NCBI RefSeq assembly: GCF_029867415.1
Contig: NC_081184.1
Span: 108,611,360 to 108,675,359, forward strand
DNA: 64,000 bases
Source of the DNA: Vicia villosa
Taxonomy: Eukaryota; Streptophyta; Magnoliopsida; Fabales; Fabaceae
Reading direction: 5' to 3'
This document shows, one piece after another, positions 11,657-22,150 of the stretch. The notes under the pieces were generated by a model. It was not told the DNA's origin. It saw only the letters and a program-made list of their open reading frames with translations, and did not search any database. Within the stretch, counting starts at the first letter, position 1. Each line of letters starts with the position of its first letter. The translations under genes and the position numbers were made by a program.

Positions 11657-14600
11657 TTATGAGAGAAATAGTATGGGATCTCTACTAAACTCATAAAAAG
11701 AATAATTGGCATGGGTAATTTTCCCACAAAAAGACCACTTCCAAACTAAAGTCTTAATATTCCAAACTATATCATTGAAATTCCATTCCTCCTCCCGAAA
11801 GCAAACACCATTCCTAACACCCCATAAAGACCAATTAGTCGCTAGCCACACAACATCAAGTTTGCCTTCCTTCACCTTATGAGATCGAAAAAAATGATGC
11901 CAATCCATAAAGTTAGGAAGACACTCTTCTTCCTTTCCATCCACTTTACCCAACCAAAGAGCTATTTCATTCCAAATCTCTTTAACCACTTTACAACCAA
12001 AAAAGAAATGGTTACTATTTTCAACCTCAATATCACACAAAGTACAACGGGAATTCTCAAAAGATAAAGGAATACCTCTACGGACCAAAGACTCTTTAGT
12101 AGGAAGCCTATCAAGGAGAAGTCTCCATCCAAAGGCTTTTATATTGTAAGGAACATCCGCTTTCCACACAAAGCGAAAAGCCTCATCGTGCTTGCCATAA
12201 GGACCGAAAGGTATTAAACACCTTTCATAGAAATCGTAGCAAGATGCCACCGAGAACTCCTCTTCTACATCCCCCTTCCACCATACTTCATCCGACTCCA
12301 AAGAGTCCTTCGGACCTACGGAATGCAACAAAGACTCCCGAAGTCTCGAAAAATTCCTCTCCAAGCCCCTTTCCACCAAAAGATTTTCGGGAAGACCGAG
12401 GTCACCCCACACCCAATTGCCTTCAATCCATCCTCCCATCGCCCCAACCGCTACCCCTTTAAGGAGGGAGGCCTCATATAAATCCGGATAAACGGTACTC
12501 AAAGGAATGCCTACCAACCACGCCACCTCCCAAAACGGAGTCAAAAACCCATTTTTGATTTCAAAATGGCAACAATTAATAATAGGATCCCTATAAGGGT
12601 CAATACCTAAATTAACGATATCCTTCCACCAATTAGAATACAAAACACCACTTCTACCAATTTTCCCTCCCTTACAAATTTGAGACACTATATCCCCATA
12701 CCGAGCCTTCAAAACCTCAAGCCAAAGCGAATTTCCACCTTGAAGAATTCTCCATCTCCATTTGGAAAGGAGAGCAAGATTAAACAACTTTATATTCTTT
12801 ACCCCTAAACCTCCTTTTTCGAACGGCAAATTCACCTTGTTCCAACTAACCCAATGAATTTTCCTTCTTTCCTCCACTCCTCCCCACAAGAAATTACTTT
12901 GAATCCTAGTAAATTCTTTCACCACCTTCAACGGCATCTTGTAAAAAGACATAGTAAAAATAGTCAAAGAACTAAGAACGGACTTCAAAAGGGTAATTCT
13001 TCCCCCCAAACTAAGAAACCGGTTTTTCCAACTTCCCAATCTCCTCTTCATTTTGCCCATTAGAATTTCCCACGTCTCTTCCTTATTAGGATTAAAACCA
13101 ATAGGAATACCAAGAAAGAAGAAATTACTAGCTTCAATTTTACAAGAGAGGAAGGTGGCCGCCGCCTCTAAGAAAGAATTGTTGTTATTAATGCCTATCA
13201 ATTTGCTCTTATGGAAGTTGATTCCAAGGCCCGACACAATTTCGAACGCCCTAAGAATCGCTTTGATAGCCCAAACTTGCTTCCAAGACCCTTCCCCCAC
13301 CAAAAGAGTGTCATCCGCAAATTGTAAAATGTCAACCGAACAATCCCCTCTAATTTTAAAACTAGCAAATTCACCCAAAGCCATAGAACGTCTCACCAAA
13401 GCCGATAATCCCTCCGCCGCTATCACATAAAGGAAAGGAGATAGCGGGTCACCTTGTCTCAAGCCACGAAACACTTCAAATTCTTTAGTTGGGCTCCCAT
13501 TAACAAGAACCGACATGCTACTTTTAAAGACCAATAACTCCATCCACTTCATCCATCTATTGCCAAACCCCATTCTTCTTAACATGGTCCTTAGGAAATT
13601 CCAACTCACACAATCATAAGCTTTTTTAAAGTCAACTTTGAAAAGCAAACAATTCTTATTCTCCTTTCTAGCAACATCAACCACCTCATTAGCCACAAGG
13701 ACCCCATCCAACAATTGTCTACCCGGCACAAAAGCACTTTGGCAAGGAGAAACAATTGGATCAAGCACACCTTTTAATCTACCCGCCAAGAGTTTGGCCA
13801 CCACCTTATACAAACAACCCACCAAACATCTGGGACGGTAATCATCCAAATCCAAAGGATCGGGAGATTTCGGAATTAATGTTAAGAAAGAAGAAGTAAT
13901 AGCTTTGGATAGAACTTTACCATGATAGAAAGCCTCTAAAAAAGCCACGAAATCCTCCTTAACAACATGCCAACACTTTTTAAGGAAAAGAAAAGTATAC
14001 CCATCCGGACCCGGACTTTTATCCCCTCCACAACTCCAAATAGCCTCCTTTATCTCACTCTCTAAAAAAGGTTTTTCAATGTCTTCCGCCATCTCCTTCT
14101 TAATACCCTTCAAATGAATACCTTCCAAACTAGGTCTTCTCTCATCCTCCTCAACAAATTTCCTACCAAAATGATCCACAACCGCCTCCCTAACCTCTTC
14201 CACCGAAACCGCCAAACTCCCTCCCGCAAGAATAGGGCCAATATGTTTTATCCTTCTCTTCTCCTTAATCACCTTGTGGAAAAACCGGCTATTATCATTC
14301 CCTTCCCTCAACCACTTTAATCTAGACTTTTGAAGAAGCATATTCTCTTTAATCCGCATATTCCTCCAAAACCGACTAGACGCCTCTTTCCTCCTCTCTA
14401 GAGTCACCGGAAGTAAAGAGCCATCATCCTCCTCTAGGATGTCATCGGCCAAGTTAATATCCCTCACACCCTCTTCCACCTCCACATCAAGATGCCCAAA
14501 AACCTCCTTGTTCCACCTCCTAAGAATATCCTTGAAAAGCCGAAGCTTCTCTTTTAAGACAAAATCACCTCTACCCTCAACCACCAACTTCTTCCACTCA

Positions 14601-15430
14601 ACCTCCACAAAAGGGATAAAATCATTATGAGAAAACCATTCATTATTGAACATAAAAGGTTTTGGACCCCAATTAGCAACATCCGACATAAGCCACACCG
14701 GACTATGGTCCGAAATGTCTCTATCACCGATAAATTGCCCAACCACCCCCCATCTACTAACAACGTTATCGGCCACAAGGAAACGATCAATTCTACTCAT
14801 AGACTTCCCATCCCCACTAAACCAAGAAAATTTCTTTCCTTTGCACGGAATATCAATTAAAGCACTTTTTTGAATGAACTCCGAAAAGGCTTCCATCTCC
14901 TTCTTCTTTATGACTAAGGATCTTCCCTTCCTCTCCCTCCTATCTTTAATAGAGTTGAAATCCCCTCCCATAATCCACTCACCATCATTATAATTGTCCT
15001 TCAACTCCAACAAAGAATCCCATAACCTTCTTTTTTTATCCAAATTGCATGAGGAATAAATGTTGACCAAATAATACGTCTCCCCCATCCGAACCACCTT
15101 AATACCCAAAAAACCCTCGCCTTTAAAGCTAAATAAAACATCCACACTACCAACTTTCCAAAGCGTAATAAGGCCACCCGACATCCCCGAAGCATTCGAG
15201 AAAGAATAACCTATCTCCGTGTTGCTCCAAAAACTTCTAACCGTCTCCTCTTTAAGACAAGACATCTTGGACTCTTGTATCATAAAAACGTCCGCATTCC
15301 CTTTTTTGATAATAGCACTAATTCTCCTTCTCTTTAAAGCGTTCATCCCCCCTCTAATGTTAAAGCTTCCGATTATCATTAATGCACCTTTTTTGACTCC
15401 CTCCCCCCTCCTTTGAGATATCATCACCAT
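11657..15430 (-). CDS. LINE ORF2: endonuclease / reverse transcriptase / zf-RVT polyprotein
   Basis: This is an uninterrupted frame of 1257 codons. Residues about 20-250 form an AP-type endonuclease (GSFNIRGG, IQESKMS, GGDFNSI, and the terminal SDHSPVW box). The reverse transcriptase follows, with SPGPDGYTF, the DYRP block, QSAFVPGRQLLDGV, FKVDFKKAYDCVSW, RGLRQGDPLSPFLYV and the catalytic FADD in ILQFADDTLLVG. The C-terminus has a zf-RVT-like region (WKADVPYNIKAFGWRLLLDR, CTLCDIEVENSNHFFFGC). It nicks target DNA and copies the LINE RNA in place. One oddity is RPRCLVG where most plant L1 proteins have RPISLVG. The start at MVMISQ overlaps the end of ORF1 by about 70 bases; the internal Met before IGSFNIRGG is an alternative. 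Confidence 0.93.
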   Translation of the reverse strand: MVMISQRRGEGVKKGALMIIGSFNIRGGMNALKRRRISAIIKKGNADVFMIQESKMSCLKEETVRSFWSNTEIGYSFSNASGMSGGLITLWKVGSVDVLFSFKGEGFLGIKVVRMGETYYLVNIYSSCNLDKKRRLWDSLLELKDNYNDGEWIMGGDFNSIKDRRERKGRSLVIKKKEMEAFSEFIQKSALIDIPCKGKKFSWFSGDGKSMSRIDRFLVADNVVSRWGVVGQFIGDRDISDHSPVWLMSDVANWGPKPFMFNNEWFSHNDFIPFVEVEWKKLVVEGRGDFVLKEKLRLFKDILRRWNKEVFGHLDVEVEEGVRDINLADDILEEDDGSLLPVTLERRKEASSRFWRNMRIKENMLLQKSRLKWLREGNDNSRFFHKVIKEKRRIKHIGPILAGGSLAVSVEEVREAVVDHFGRKFVEEDERRPSLEGIHLKGIKKEMAEDIEKPFLESEIKEAIWSCGGDKSPGPDGYTFLFLKKCWHVVKEDFVAFLEAFYHGKVLSKAITSSFLTLIPKSPDPLDLDDYRPRCLVGCLYKVVAKLLAGRLKGVLDPIVSPCQSAFVPGRQLLDGVLVANEVVDVARKENKNCLLFKVDFKKAYDCVSWNFLRTMLRRMGFGNRWMKWMELLVFKSSMSVLVNGSPTKEFEVFRGLRQGDPLSPFLYVIAAEGLSALVRRSMALGEFASFKIRGDCSVDILQFADDTLLVGEGSWKQVWAIKAILRAFEIVSGLGINFHKSKLIGINNNNSFLEAAATFLSCKIEASNFFFLGIPIGFNPNKEETWEILMGKMKRRLGSWKNRFLSLGGRITLLKSVLSSLTIFTMSFYKMPLKVVKEFTRIQSNFLWGGVEERRKIHWVSWNKVNLPFEKGGLGVKNIKLFNLALLSKWRWRILQGGNSLWLEVLKARYGDIVSQICKGGKIGRSGVLYSNWWKDIVNLGIDPYRDPIINCCHFEIKNGFLTPFWEVAWLVGIPLSTVYPDLYEASLLKGVAVGAMGGWIEGNWVWGDLGLPENLLVERGLERNFSRLRESLLHSVGPKDSLESDEVWWKGDVEEEFSVASCYDFYERCLIPFGPYGKHDEAFRFVWKADVPYNIKAFGWRLLLDRLPTKESLVRRGIPLSFENSRCTLCDIEVENSNHFFFGCKVVKEIWNEIALWLGKVDGKEEECLPNFMDWHHFFRSHKVKEGKLDVVWLATNWSLWGVRNGVCFREEEWNFNDIVWNIKTLVWKWSFCGKITHANYSFYEFSRDPILFLS

Positions 15431-16109
15431 TCTCCAATAAATCTATCCTTCTCCCCAAATTACCTACACCTTCCATATCTACTACTCCCAAACCTAAAAT
15501 GGCCTCCAACAATTTCTCCTTGATGTTACCATCCAACATGCCCCATAACTTCTTGTTATTCCTACAGATATCGGATTCTTCACTATGCCTCCCGTACACC
15601 ACCATTTTAGAACCACCGACACCGGAACCTGCACTCCCAGAGAAAGAATAAATACCGCCACTATTTCCTTTAAAGTTAACAGCCCTCCTTTTCTTTCCTC
15701 TAGAAATAACATTACCGCCCCTGCCCACATACTCCTTCAACCCTTTGTATTTCACCTTTTTAGATTTAACATCTCTTGTACTCACTTCCTGCTGTGTATT
15801 TCTACCATCCCCCTCCTTTAATAAACTACACCCAACAAAAGATTGAGAAACAGAATGAGAGATGGAATTAGAAGATATGGACTGTGGTTGCGCAAGAGAG
15901 CCGCTAAAATCCTGTTTAGGATTCGGACCGGCCGAAATATTCACAGGCGCTCCAACCTCGACATCGTTTCTTCCCACCCTGTTTGTTACCAACACCCCCT
16001 TCATCTTCTCCTTAATCTTCACCGCCCTAACCGCTTCATCAAAACTACTATCGACCGACTCAAAAACCCCCTTCCGATTGATACCATTACCTCCAGCAAC
16101 ATTTTCCAA
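15360..16109 (-). pseudogene. LINE ORF1, C-terminal part (after a frameshift)
   Basis: This frame is open upstream of its first Met (16109), and the sequence just before it (QGSQGEEELENVAGGNG) reads as the continuation of the upstream ORF1 frame. A one-base indel around 16110-16135 therefore splits ORF1. The segment is low-complexity, rich in Gly, Ser and Lys (KSKKVKYKGLKEYVGRGG), with no recognised fold. It ends at 15360, overlapping ORF2, as is common in plant L1 elements. Confidence 0.7.
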
Positions 16110-17247
16110 CTCTTCCTCTCCTTGAGACCCCTGAAAATGCCCATGGAGAGCCGTAGCTGTCTTCTTTAATCAGCAGCAAGTAAGGGATACCATCTATATT
16201 CACCTTTAAAGAATTCGGTACATCAGCTGACAGTTTGACTCTGACCATTATGCGCGCCACATCAAAGCAAACACCGCTGGCAGTATGTTCATCGGTACAT
16301 ATAAAGTCACCCAAAAATCCACCAAGAGCCATGAAAAAATCAGAATTCCAAGCAAGTAGCGGGATGCCGAAAACTCTCATCCACACAACACGAGACTCGT
16401 CCCTGTCTGCCTCTTTCCATGGACTGATATCTTCAAACCACTCTTTCCACCATACCTCCCCATCTCCAATCATGTCTTCTATGAATCCAGTTTCCCTGTC
16501 TTCCAATAGGCACAAATTACCTCCCATAGGAGACACCTTCACCGCAAACATACCCTCCATATCGAAGTGGGATTGAATATTGTACGCAGAACCTGGGATT
16601 TTCACACGGCCCACATATGCTTTGCTGAAACGCTTCCTATCCTCCGGATTAGAAGAGAAACACATAGATGAAACCGTGTTCTGACTACTCCCACCCTTCA
16701 CAGTGGCCTTTTGAACGACTTCTGCGTAGCTTCTGCCCATCTTTCTTCCCCCAGAACCACCCGACTTTCCAAATTCCACCTCTGAAGATTGAAATTGAAC
16801 CGGCCCACGATATTCTCCCGCTCCCATACTCCTCTTAACTCCTTTCAGCACTTCGCCTCTCACAAATCTAGGTGGGTTAGCATGAATTTTGTTTCCTGCA
16901 ATCTGAACATTGTCTAATCGAACCCCAAGCATCTTGATATCTTCCACCTCCTTGAACCTTGCGAAACCGAAACGTCTACCTCTGTTATTTCTCCTCGGTG
17001 AAATCGCAACTTCGACCACCCTACCGATACAGCCAAAAAGTTCAAACAGATCCTTCGCCATCGAAAAGTCAGGAAAATCAGAAATGAAGAACGACGACAC
17101 CTCCACCCCTTCATCCCTGTGATTGCGATTCCTCCCCCCTGCCGGAAAAACGTCCCATCTACGATGAGAAATCGGAACTCTATGTTTGTGTGTGACCCTT
17201 CTCCACTCTCCTTCCCCAAACGGCCGTGAAAAATTGTTCATCTGCAC
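16087..17247 (-). pseudogene. LINE ORF1, N-terminal part with RNA-recognition motif
   Basis: This frame has 386 codons. Residues about 50-130 form an RRM: SSFFISDFPDFSMAKDLFEL (RNP2-like), then RRFGFARFKEVEDIKML (RNP1-like). After a linker comes the domain usual in plant LINE ORF1 proteins, around YVGRVKIPGSAYNIQSHFDM, LCLLEDRETGF and VVWMRVFGIPLLAWNSDFF. The protein would coat the LINE RNA. The frame ends early after GVSRRGRVGKCCWR because of the shift described for 15360-16109, so ORF1 is probably non-functional although ORF2 is open. Confidence 0.82.
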
Positions 17248-17319
17248 AAGAGCAACAACGAACCCTAACCCCTCTTTTAGAGAGAGGTTAGAGCGAAACC
17301 AACAGTAGAGAGAGAAAGT

Positions 17320-17333
17320 AATAGGTGTTCACT
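17320..17333. repeat. Right 14-bp target-site duplication of the LINE
   Basis: Exact copy of 11515-11528. The next base plus TTATTTTTA is the true end of the MULE and its 9-bp duplication (17335-17343). Confidence 0.92.
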
Positions 17334-17334
17334 C

Positions 17335-17343
17335 TTATTTTTA
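17335..17343. repeat. Right 9-bp target duplication of the foldback MULE
   Basis: TTATTTTTA matches 10163-10171. Confidence 0.8.
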
Positions 17344-17585
17344 TCTTCAACTATACGCGACAAAGATCTCTTTTTTATCCCTTCACCATGCCATACCCAT
17401 TTCGTGTAATTTCATCATAACCACAATGATTGAATATAACATCCCTTGGATGTTTTTTCATATTATAACATTTTTTTACAAGGACACCAAAAAATCCCAT
17501 TATTGTTAGGAAGTTTTTTTCCACGAAATCAAGAAATTGTATCACTCCATTCTCATACTCTTTACTTAATCTATTTGCTTTAATT
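17344..17585 (-). pseudogene. TNP2-like transposase, N-terminal domain fragment
   Basis: On the minus strand one frame reads ANRLSKEYENGVIQFLDFVE and, after a frame change, PCKKCYNMKKHPRDVIFNHC followed by GYDEITRNGYGM. These are the two halves of the transposase-associated domain at the N-terminus of TNP2 proteins. It is the missing start of the gene cut at 10171, which shows that the MULE and LINE landed inside the CACTA transposase gene. Stops and shifts make it dead. Confidence 0.72.
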
Positions 17586-18201
17586 CAACTACAATCCACA
17601 ATCACATAAAGCTTTTGAAAATAAAATAAAAATAGTACACAACCAACAAAAATAAAGAATAAAAGTAATGGAGACAAACACGAATAACAGTAATGAGAAT
17701 AACAACAACAATAATAACATGCCAGAGCATAATGGTGAGAAAGTTTTTTCGTTAGCTAGGGCTTCCGTCTTCCTTAGAGAATAATGGCGTTCTTTCAATG
17801 GCTGGAGAAGAAGTGTTCGTTTGCTAGGGCTTGAAAAGTGAATGAGGTAGACACTGAGGAAATAAAAAATATAAAGAGTATTTATCGCAATTTTACTGAA
17901 AATCGAGATAACATATCCGATGTAAAATCTATAAAAAATAAAGGCACATTTTTGGCTCCAAAAAGATTAAAAAATTAGAGAGTTTTTATCTCAGTTTTAA
18001 AGAAAACCGAGGTAACATATCTGACGTAAAATCTATAAAAAATAAATGCGTCTTTTTGTTTCTAAATAAAACATAAAATTGCAGGAGCTGGAAATCAAAT
18101 CTCAAACCTTAAACATAAATTTATGTCAATTTTTGTTAAAACTGAGGTAATGGCTTTAAAAAAAAAAGTAAAACAAGAAGCTCCCATTATTTGTTGTAGA
18201 G
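17586..18201. repeat. CACTA subterminal region with repeated ACCGAGGTAA-type words
   Basis: No gene is seen. About three degenerate units contain AATCGAGATAACATATC, ACCGAGGTAACATATC and ACTGAGGTAATGG, two of them followed by TCTATAAAAAATAAA. Subterminal motif arrays like this bind transposase in CACTA elements. Confidence 0.5.
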
Positions 18202-18294
18202 CAATTGCGATGAACCTGTTACATTTTCTGAGTTTGTATGCATACATATCCTAACGGATCTTCTGAGTCTTCCACCACTTTTATCCTGAAAACT

Positions 18295-18767
18295 TCACCA
18301 TAAAATCAGAATGTTGAATGTCTCATTCATAATCACAATGTATTTTATTGTGACTAAAATACGAGCTACATCCATTTTTTTTCTTGACTTCTTTTGTTGT
18401 CGTCCGGGGCACATGTAAACTTGTAATAGAGTTGTTATAAACTCAAAGAAGGTTAGACTCCACGCATGACATGATAGTACTCCATAACAATGCAACCATT
18501 TGACTTTTTCTTTATCCATATCAAATGGTCTCCATTCTCTGATCTCTTAGAACCATTGCCTTCGCTTCCATCAACAACTAGCACTTTTATTTCTCCATCC
18601 ACTCGTTCCCCAAGTAGGCATAAGTTCGCACCCAAGACAGTTACTTGGATAGCAAAATAGCCCTTTCTATTAAATATCTCTTGGATGTTGTATGTCATCC
18701 TCAGATTCTCCACTATATCTAAATTCTTGAATCTAGTCATATCATCTTCTTCTATGTTAAATTCCAT
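18295..18767 (-). pseudogene. LINE ORF1 relic (second, unrelated insertion)
   Basis: The minus-strand frame from 18767 matches the post-RRM domain of the LINE ORF1 above: NIQEIFNRKGYFAIQVTVLG and ANLCLLGER parallel YNIQSHFDMEGMFAVKVSPM and NLCLLEDRE. It shifts near 18453-18519 into a second frame with GVLSCHAWSLTFF and MDVARILV, which parallel GIPLLAWNSDFF and FDVARIMV. It is an old fragment with no ends visible. Confidence 0.65.
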
Positions 18768-19365
18768 GAGTAAATATAGACTTCATTTCCCTTTTGAAGT
18801 TTGTCACTGATTGGCCGTTGTTATTCTTGACTATATGAACATGTGATCTGGCGTCTGTGTTATTTCCTTGAAATGTTTCCCCTATATGATTTGAACTGCC
18901 TTTCATTGTTTCTGTTTAGATGTCTTTGACTTAAATCAATGTTATAATCTTACAATGTCTCTCTAATTTTTTATTACAGTCTCTAAAAATTATTTGATAC
19001 AGAGAATTTGAAACTAATGGTTATTATCTATTCATATCGTAATGTATTATAATATCACAAATATTTTAATTCTACGTAGCCTCTCCCTCTCCGGTCCACT
19101 AATCATATACTCATAACTCTACCAAAATAAATTGTCACATCTTACTCATAATCATACCCACTAACCATATTAATATGAGTTTATCACTAACCATATTAAT
19201 GAGTTTATTATTATCAATTTTTAATTCAACCATTTTTATTAATTTAAATCTAATAAAAAATCTAATAAACTTTCCACTAACCCAATTTAAAAAATTACAT
19301 GTTCTTTTTTTCACCAGTTACCCACACCATTTATTCATCCCCTAACTACTATTTATGAATCATGC

Positions 19366-19370
<5 letters not shown>
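18768..19370. other. AT-rich intergenic DNA, no gene seen
   Basis: No ORF, RNA gene or clear repeat is recognised. There are short direct repeats such as ACTAACCATATTAAT near 19160-19200. Confidence 0.4.

Positions 19371-19428
<58 letters not shown>
19371..19428. repeat. (TTA)n microsatellite
   Basis: An uninterrupted trinucleotide run of about 58 bp, ending in TATATG. It lies about 1.1 kb upstream of the WOX gene. Confidence 0.95.
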
Positions 19429-19430
<2 letters not shown>

Positions 19431-20472
19431 GAATTCATGTGTTTTAAATTGATTGTGTTGTGATGAAGACCGTTCATTAATAAAAAAAATGTGAGCAAGA
19501 AAATAATTATTTCCCACTTAAACAACATTCATGGTTCTTCTTCTTTATTTTTTTTTTTCTCTTTTAAGAATTTTTTTTATAAAAATCAATTCGGTGACTA
19601 TACAGTAATCACCTTTTACGGTAAAATCAAAATCAAATAGTTCAACCTACATTATCCTTGACCATTCAATCTAGTACTAGTACTACTATTTCTTTATCAA
19701 CAATATTATACACGTAAATCATGCATGACATAGTAGACCAAACACAGTTTGAATATCAAGAAATATATTAACCCTATGGTTCTGTTTGGCCCTCTCATCT
19801 ACCAGACAAATAAAATAAAACCGTGAACATTCAACACACAGAGTCCCAAACAAACCTTAATAGTAGCTAGTAGTAGTACTAGTAGTATTAAATCTCATGT
19901 AATGCAATGTCCACCTTGTGTTAACGTTGGACTTCACAGTAACCTTGGTGTTATAGAGCCCTAGCTATTACTATAGCTAGACGTTTCATCTTAATTTCAA
20001 TTTTCAACTTCCTTAACTTCATACTTTCAACTTCTTCATACTATCTGAGCCTATCTCTTCTCACTTCAATTCCCAATGCCTAGCCTTCACCTATATCTTA
20101 CAACCCAACCGCCTGTCTTTCTTGTTTTAATTACTTTTATACCCTTGAATGCCATATCTTTCATTCCCAAGACAAGGTTAGTAAATCTATCTTAAACTCT
20201 CTCTATGTATACCTATGCACAAACTACAATAGGAAGATGAAATGAGAGGGCAGGGCCATTTGGGGAATTATTATTGTTTTCTTATCCTAAATATTCTAAC
20301 AAAGACGAAGAAACCTAAGCCTCTCTCTCAACCTCCATGTTTTCAGAAATGTTGTGCACCAAAAACAATACGCATGTTAAATTTTTTCATTAATAATCAA
20401 ACCCTCTCTCTCTTTCTCAAATCTCAACTCTCAACCAATCTCAACCAACTTCGTTATTTATGACTATCACTC

Positions 20473-20480
20473 TATAAAAG
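20473..20480 (+). promoter_or_regulatory. Candidate TATA box of the WOX2-like gene
   Basis: TATAAAAG lies 52 bases before the start codon, which would give a 5' UTR of only about 20-30 bases. A TATA box further up with a longer leader is also possible. The CTCTCTCTCTTTCTC run at 20404-20418 is a pyrimidine patch of the sort common in plant core promoters. Confidence 0.4.
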
Positions 20481-20531
20481 TGAAGAAAACATTGGAAACA
20501 TTATTGTTGTTTTCTGTTTTCACCATTCAAG

Positions 20532-21372
20532 ATGGAGAGTGAGAGTGATCAGAATAATGAGATTGTTGAAGAAGAGTCGAATGGAAATAATAATAACACT
20601 ACTATTTCATCGAGTTCACGATGGAATCCAACCAAGGAACAAATAACTGTTTTGGAGAATTTGTATAAGCAAGGTATAAAGACACCAAGTGCTGATGAAA
20701 TACAACAGATAACCGCTAGGCTTAGAGCCTATGGTCACATCGAAGGAAAGAATGTCTTCTACTGGTTTCAGAATCACAAAGCTAGACAAAGACAGAAGCA
20801 GAAGCAAGAAAATATCGCTTATTTCAATCGGTTTCTTCATAGACCTCAACCCATTTTTCCTTCACCACTTTGTCCCAATAGTAAGTTCTCATATTTTCTC
20901 ATTACTTTCATATTTTCTTGTTTACATATATTCTTCATATTTTTTAGACAGATTTTTGGTACAAAAGCTACTTTTTTTAATCTGAAAAAGTACTTTTTTC
21001 TGGTTTTCAGCTATCTGCAGACCATATTGCGTACCACAGCAACACAGTCATGAATTCAGCTATTACACTCAAAACCCAAAAGTGCTTCTACCTGCAGTAG
21101 GTTATAGAAGGAACCAAGGTGATAAAGTTATGTCAAACTCAAACGTCTGCAATAATCCAATGGTATATGAAAAGAACATGCAACCTAGAATGTCGGAATA
21201 TGAAACGTTGGATCTGTTTCCTGTACATCCAACTGGCATACTGGAAGGGAAAAAAACTGACCAGGTGTCTTCTATTGTTTCAGTTTCCGCTGATACTTCA
21301 ACTGATACAAACTCTGGTTCTCCTCATCATGTTATCAATCAAGAAAAAAAACCCTTCTTTGACTTCTTTTAA
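20532..21372 (+). CDS. WOX2: WUSCHEL-related homeobox transcription factor, WOX2-like (2 exons)
   Basis: Exons 20532-20880 and 21011-21372 give 236 residues. The intron (20881-21010) starts GTAAGT and ends TTTTCAG, and joining keeps the frame. Residues 29-93 are the WUS-type homeodomain, with recognition helix [19 protein letters not shown]. The [20 protein letters not shown] form and the following AYFNRFLH are characteristic of WOX2 rather than WUS, WOX1, WOX4 or WOX5. A WUS box (TLDLFPVH) is at about 182-189, and the protein ends PFFDFF, like the end of Arabidopsis WOX2 (about 260 residues). In Arabidopsis WOX2 is a nuclear regulator that patterns the apical embryo lineage. This is the one intact host gene in the window. 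The start is the first Met, 29 residues before the homeodomain. Confidence 0.93.
20881..21010 (+). other. WOX2: Intron of the WOX2-like gene
   Basis: 130 bp, T-rich, donor GTAAGT and acceptor TTTTCAG. Reading through it would give a truncated protein of 173 residues. The alternative acceptor CTGCAG at 21020 would shift the frame. Confidence 0.85.
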
Positions 21373-22147
21373 TAATTCTGCAGGACAATGTTCTTAGGTT
21401 AGTTTGGATGTTTTTTTTATTGTTACTGGCTAAAAGTACAAACATGCTGCAACTTTGTGTTCCACATTCTGTTATCAATCAATGATATGGGTTTTATGTT
21501 TTTTTGCGTATTTTTTACTTTCATATTGTTTCATGCATGGTGTCCATCTATAAAATTATCCATTTTGTAGCCTATGAAAATGTAGAAATTGGTTGGAATT
21601 TTTATGGTTTAGATTTAATAGGTTGAAATGGAAAAGAACAAAAAGCAAGTAAGAGGTGGAGAATCTGAGAAGAGATAAATCTTAATCCTTATTGATCTAT
21701 TCGTGTAAAATTACTGTTTTTCATTTACAATATTTAAGTTTAGTTTCTGCCATTAATTTTTTCTTTATAAATTTTGGAATTTAATGTACCTTTTATTTTT
21801 TTAAATTCAAGATGAAGAATGCTCTTGTTTATTTTAATTTAATCACATACCACTAGGATCAATGGAATATTCTTTGTTTTTAAAAATTTTACTTACCAAA
21901 AAAATTTAGGAACATGTTTGATTTAATTTTGCAAAATTGTTTTTTAGTTTTTAAAATGTTTTTGTAAAATTTAGTTTTTACAAAATTATTTTTAAAAATA
22001 CTTTTTATTTATGAGTTTTAAAAACTATAAAATTAAAATAAAATTTAGAGATTTTAGTTTTTGCTTTTTAGTTTTCTTAAATACAAAAAGAATCAAATAG
22101 AAAAATTATACACTTTTTATATTATAAGTTTTTAAAACTAGGATTAT

Positions 22148-22150
<3 letters not shown>
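21373..22150. other. 3' flank of the WOX2-like gene, AT-rich, no further gene
   Basis: No ORF or recognisable repeat. T-rich tracts and AATGTACC / AATCAATGATAT words could hold the poly-A signal, but none is convincing. Confidence 0.4.

Larger units (their letters stand above)
11529..17319 (-). mobile_element. Full-length L1-type LINE retrotransposon
   Basis: The element is 5791 bp, bounded by a perfect 14-bp duplication. It has a poly-A tail (T-run from 11529 to 11540 on the plus strand), a short 5' UTR (17319-17248), ORF1 with an RNA-recognition motif and ORF2 with endonuclease and reverse transcriptase. It is 5'-complete, which is uncommon for LINE copies, and sits inside the right terminus of the foldback MULE. 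The intact duplication points to a fairly recent insertion. Confidence 0.92.
10172..17334. mobile_element. Foldback Mutator-like element (non-coding), split by a LINE
   Basis: Ends are inverted (GAGTGAAGATCC at the left; ...GGTGTTCACTC at the right) and flanked by a 9-bp duplication. Removing the LINE and one copy of its duplication leaves 10172-11528 plus base 17334, about 1358 bp. The inverted repeat is not only terminal: TTAGTCCCTCAC, the GTGACAGGACTGCCACATTGG region, AAGTCTTTACCACTAA, and the block near 10610-10700 all recur in reverse complement at 11020-11520. Almost the whole element is thus two arms of a long hairpin. No transposase is encoded, so it depends on another MULE for movement. 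Confidence 0.82.
6723..18201 (-). mobile_element. Degraded CACTA (En/Spm) DNA transposon carrying nested insertions
   Basis: The span is defined by a minus-strand TNP2-like transposase in several pieces and by subterminal repeats with the word (A)ACCGAGGTAA and variants near both ends (about 6790-6850 on the left, 17890-18150 on the right). The right end reads TTTGTTGTAG followed by AG, close to the complement of a CACTACAACAAA terminus. The exact left terminus was not found and may be deleted. Without the nested MULE and LINE the element is about 4.3 kb. It is not autonomous. Confidence 0.7.

Noticed and set aside
11879..15416. Plus-strand ORFs of 60-125 codons
   Set aside because: They are antisense to LINE ORF2, with Ser/Pro/Leu-rich composition typical of mirror frames.
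20532..21053. 173-residue read-through version of the WOX protein
   Set aside because: It reads through a clear GTAAGT...TTTTCAG intron. Splicing restores the WUS box and family-like C-terminus.
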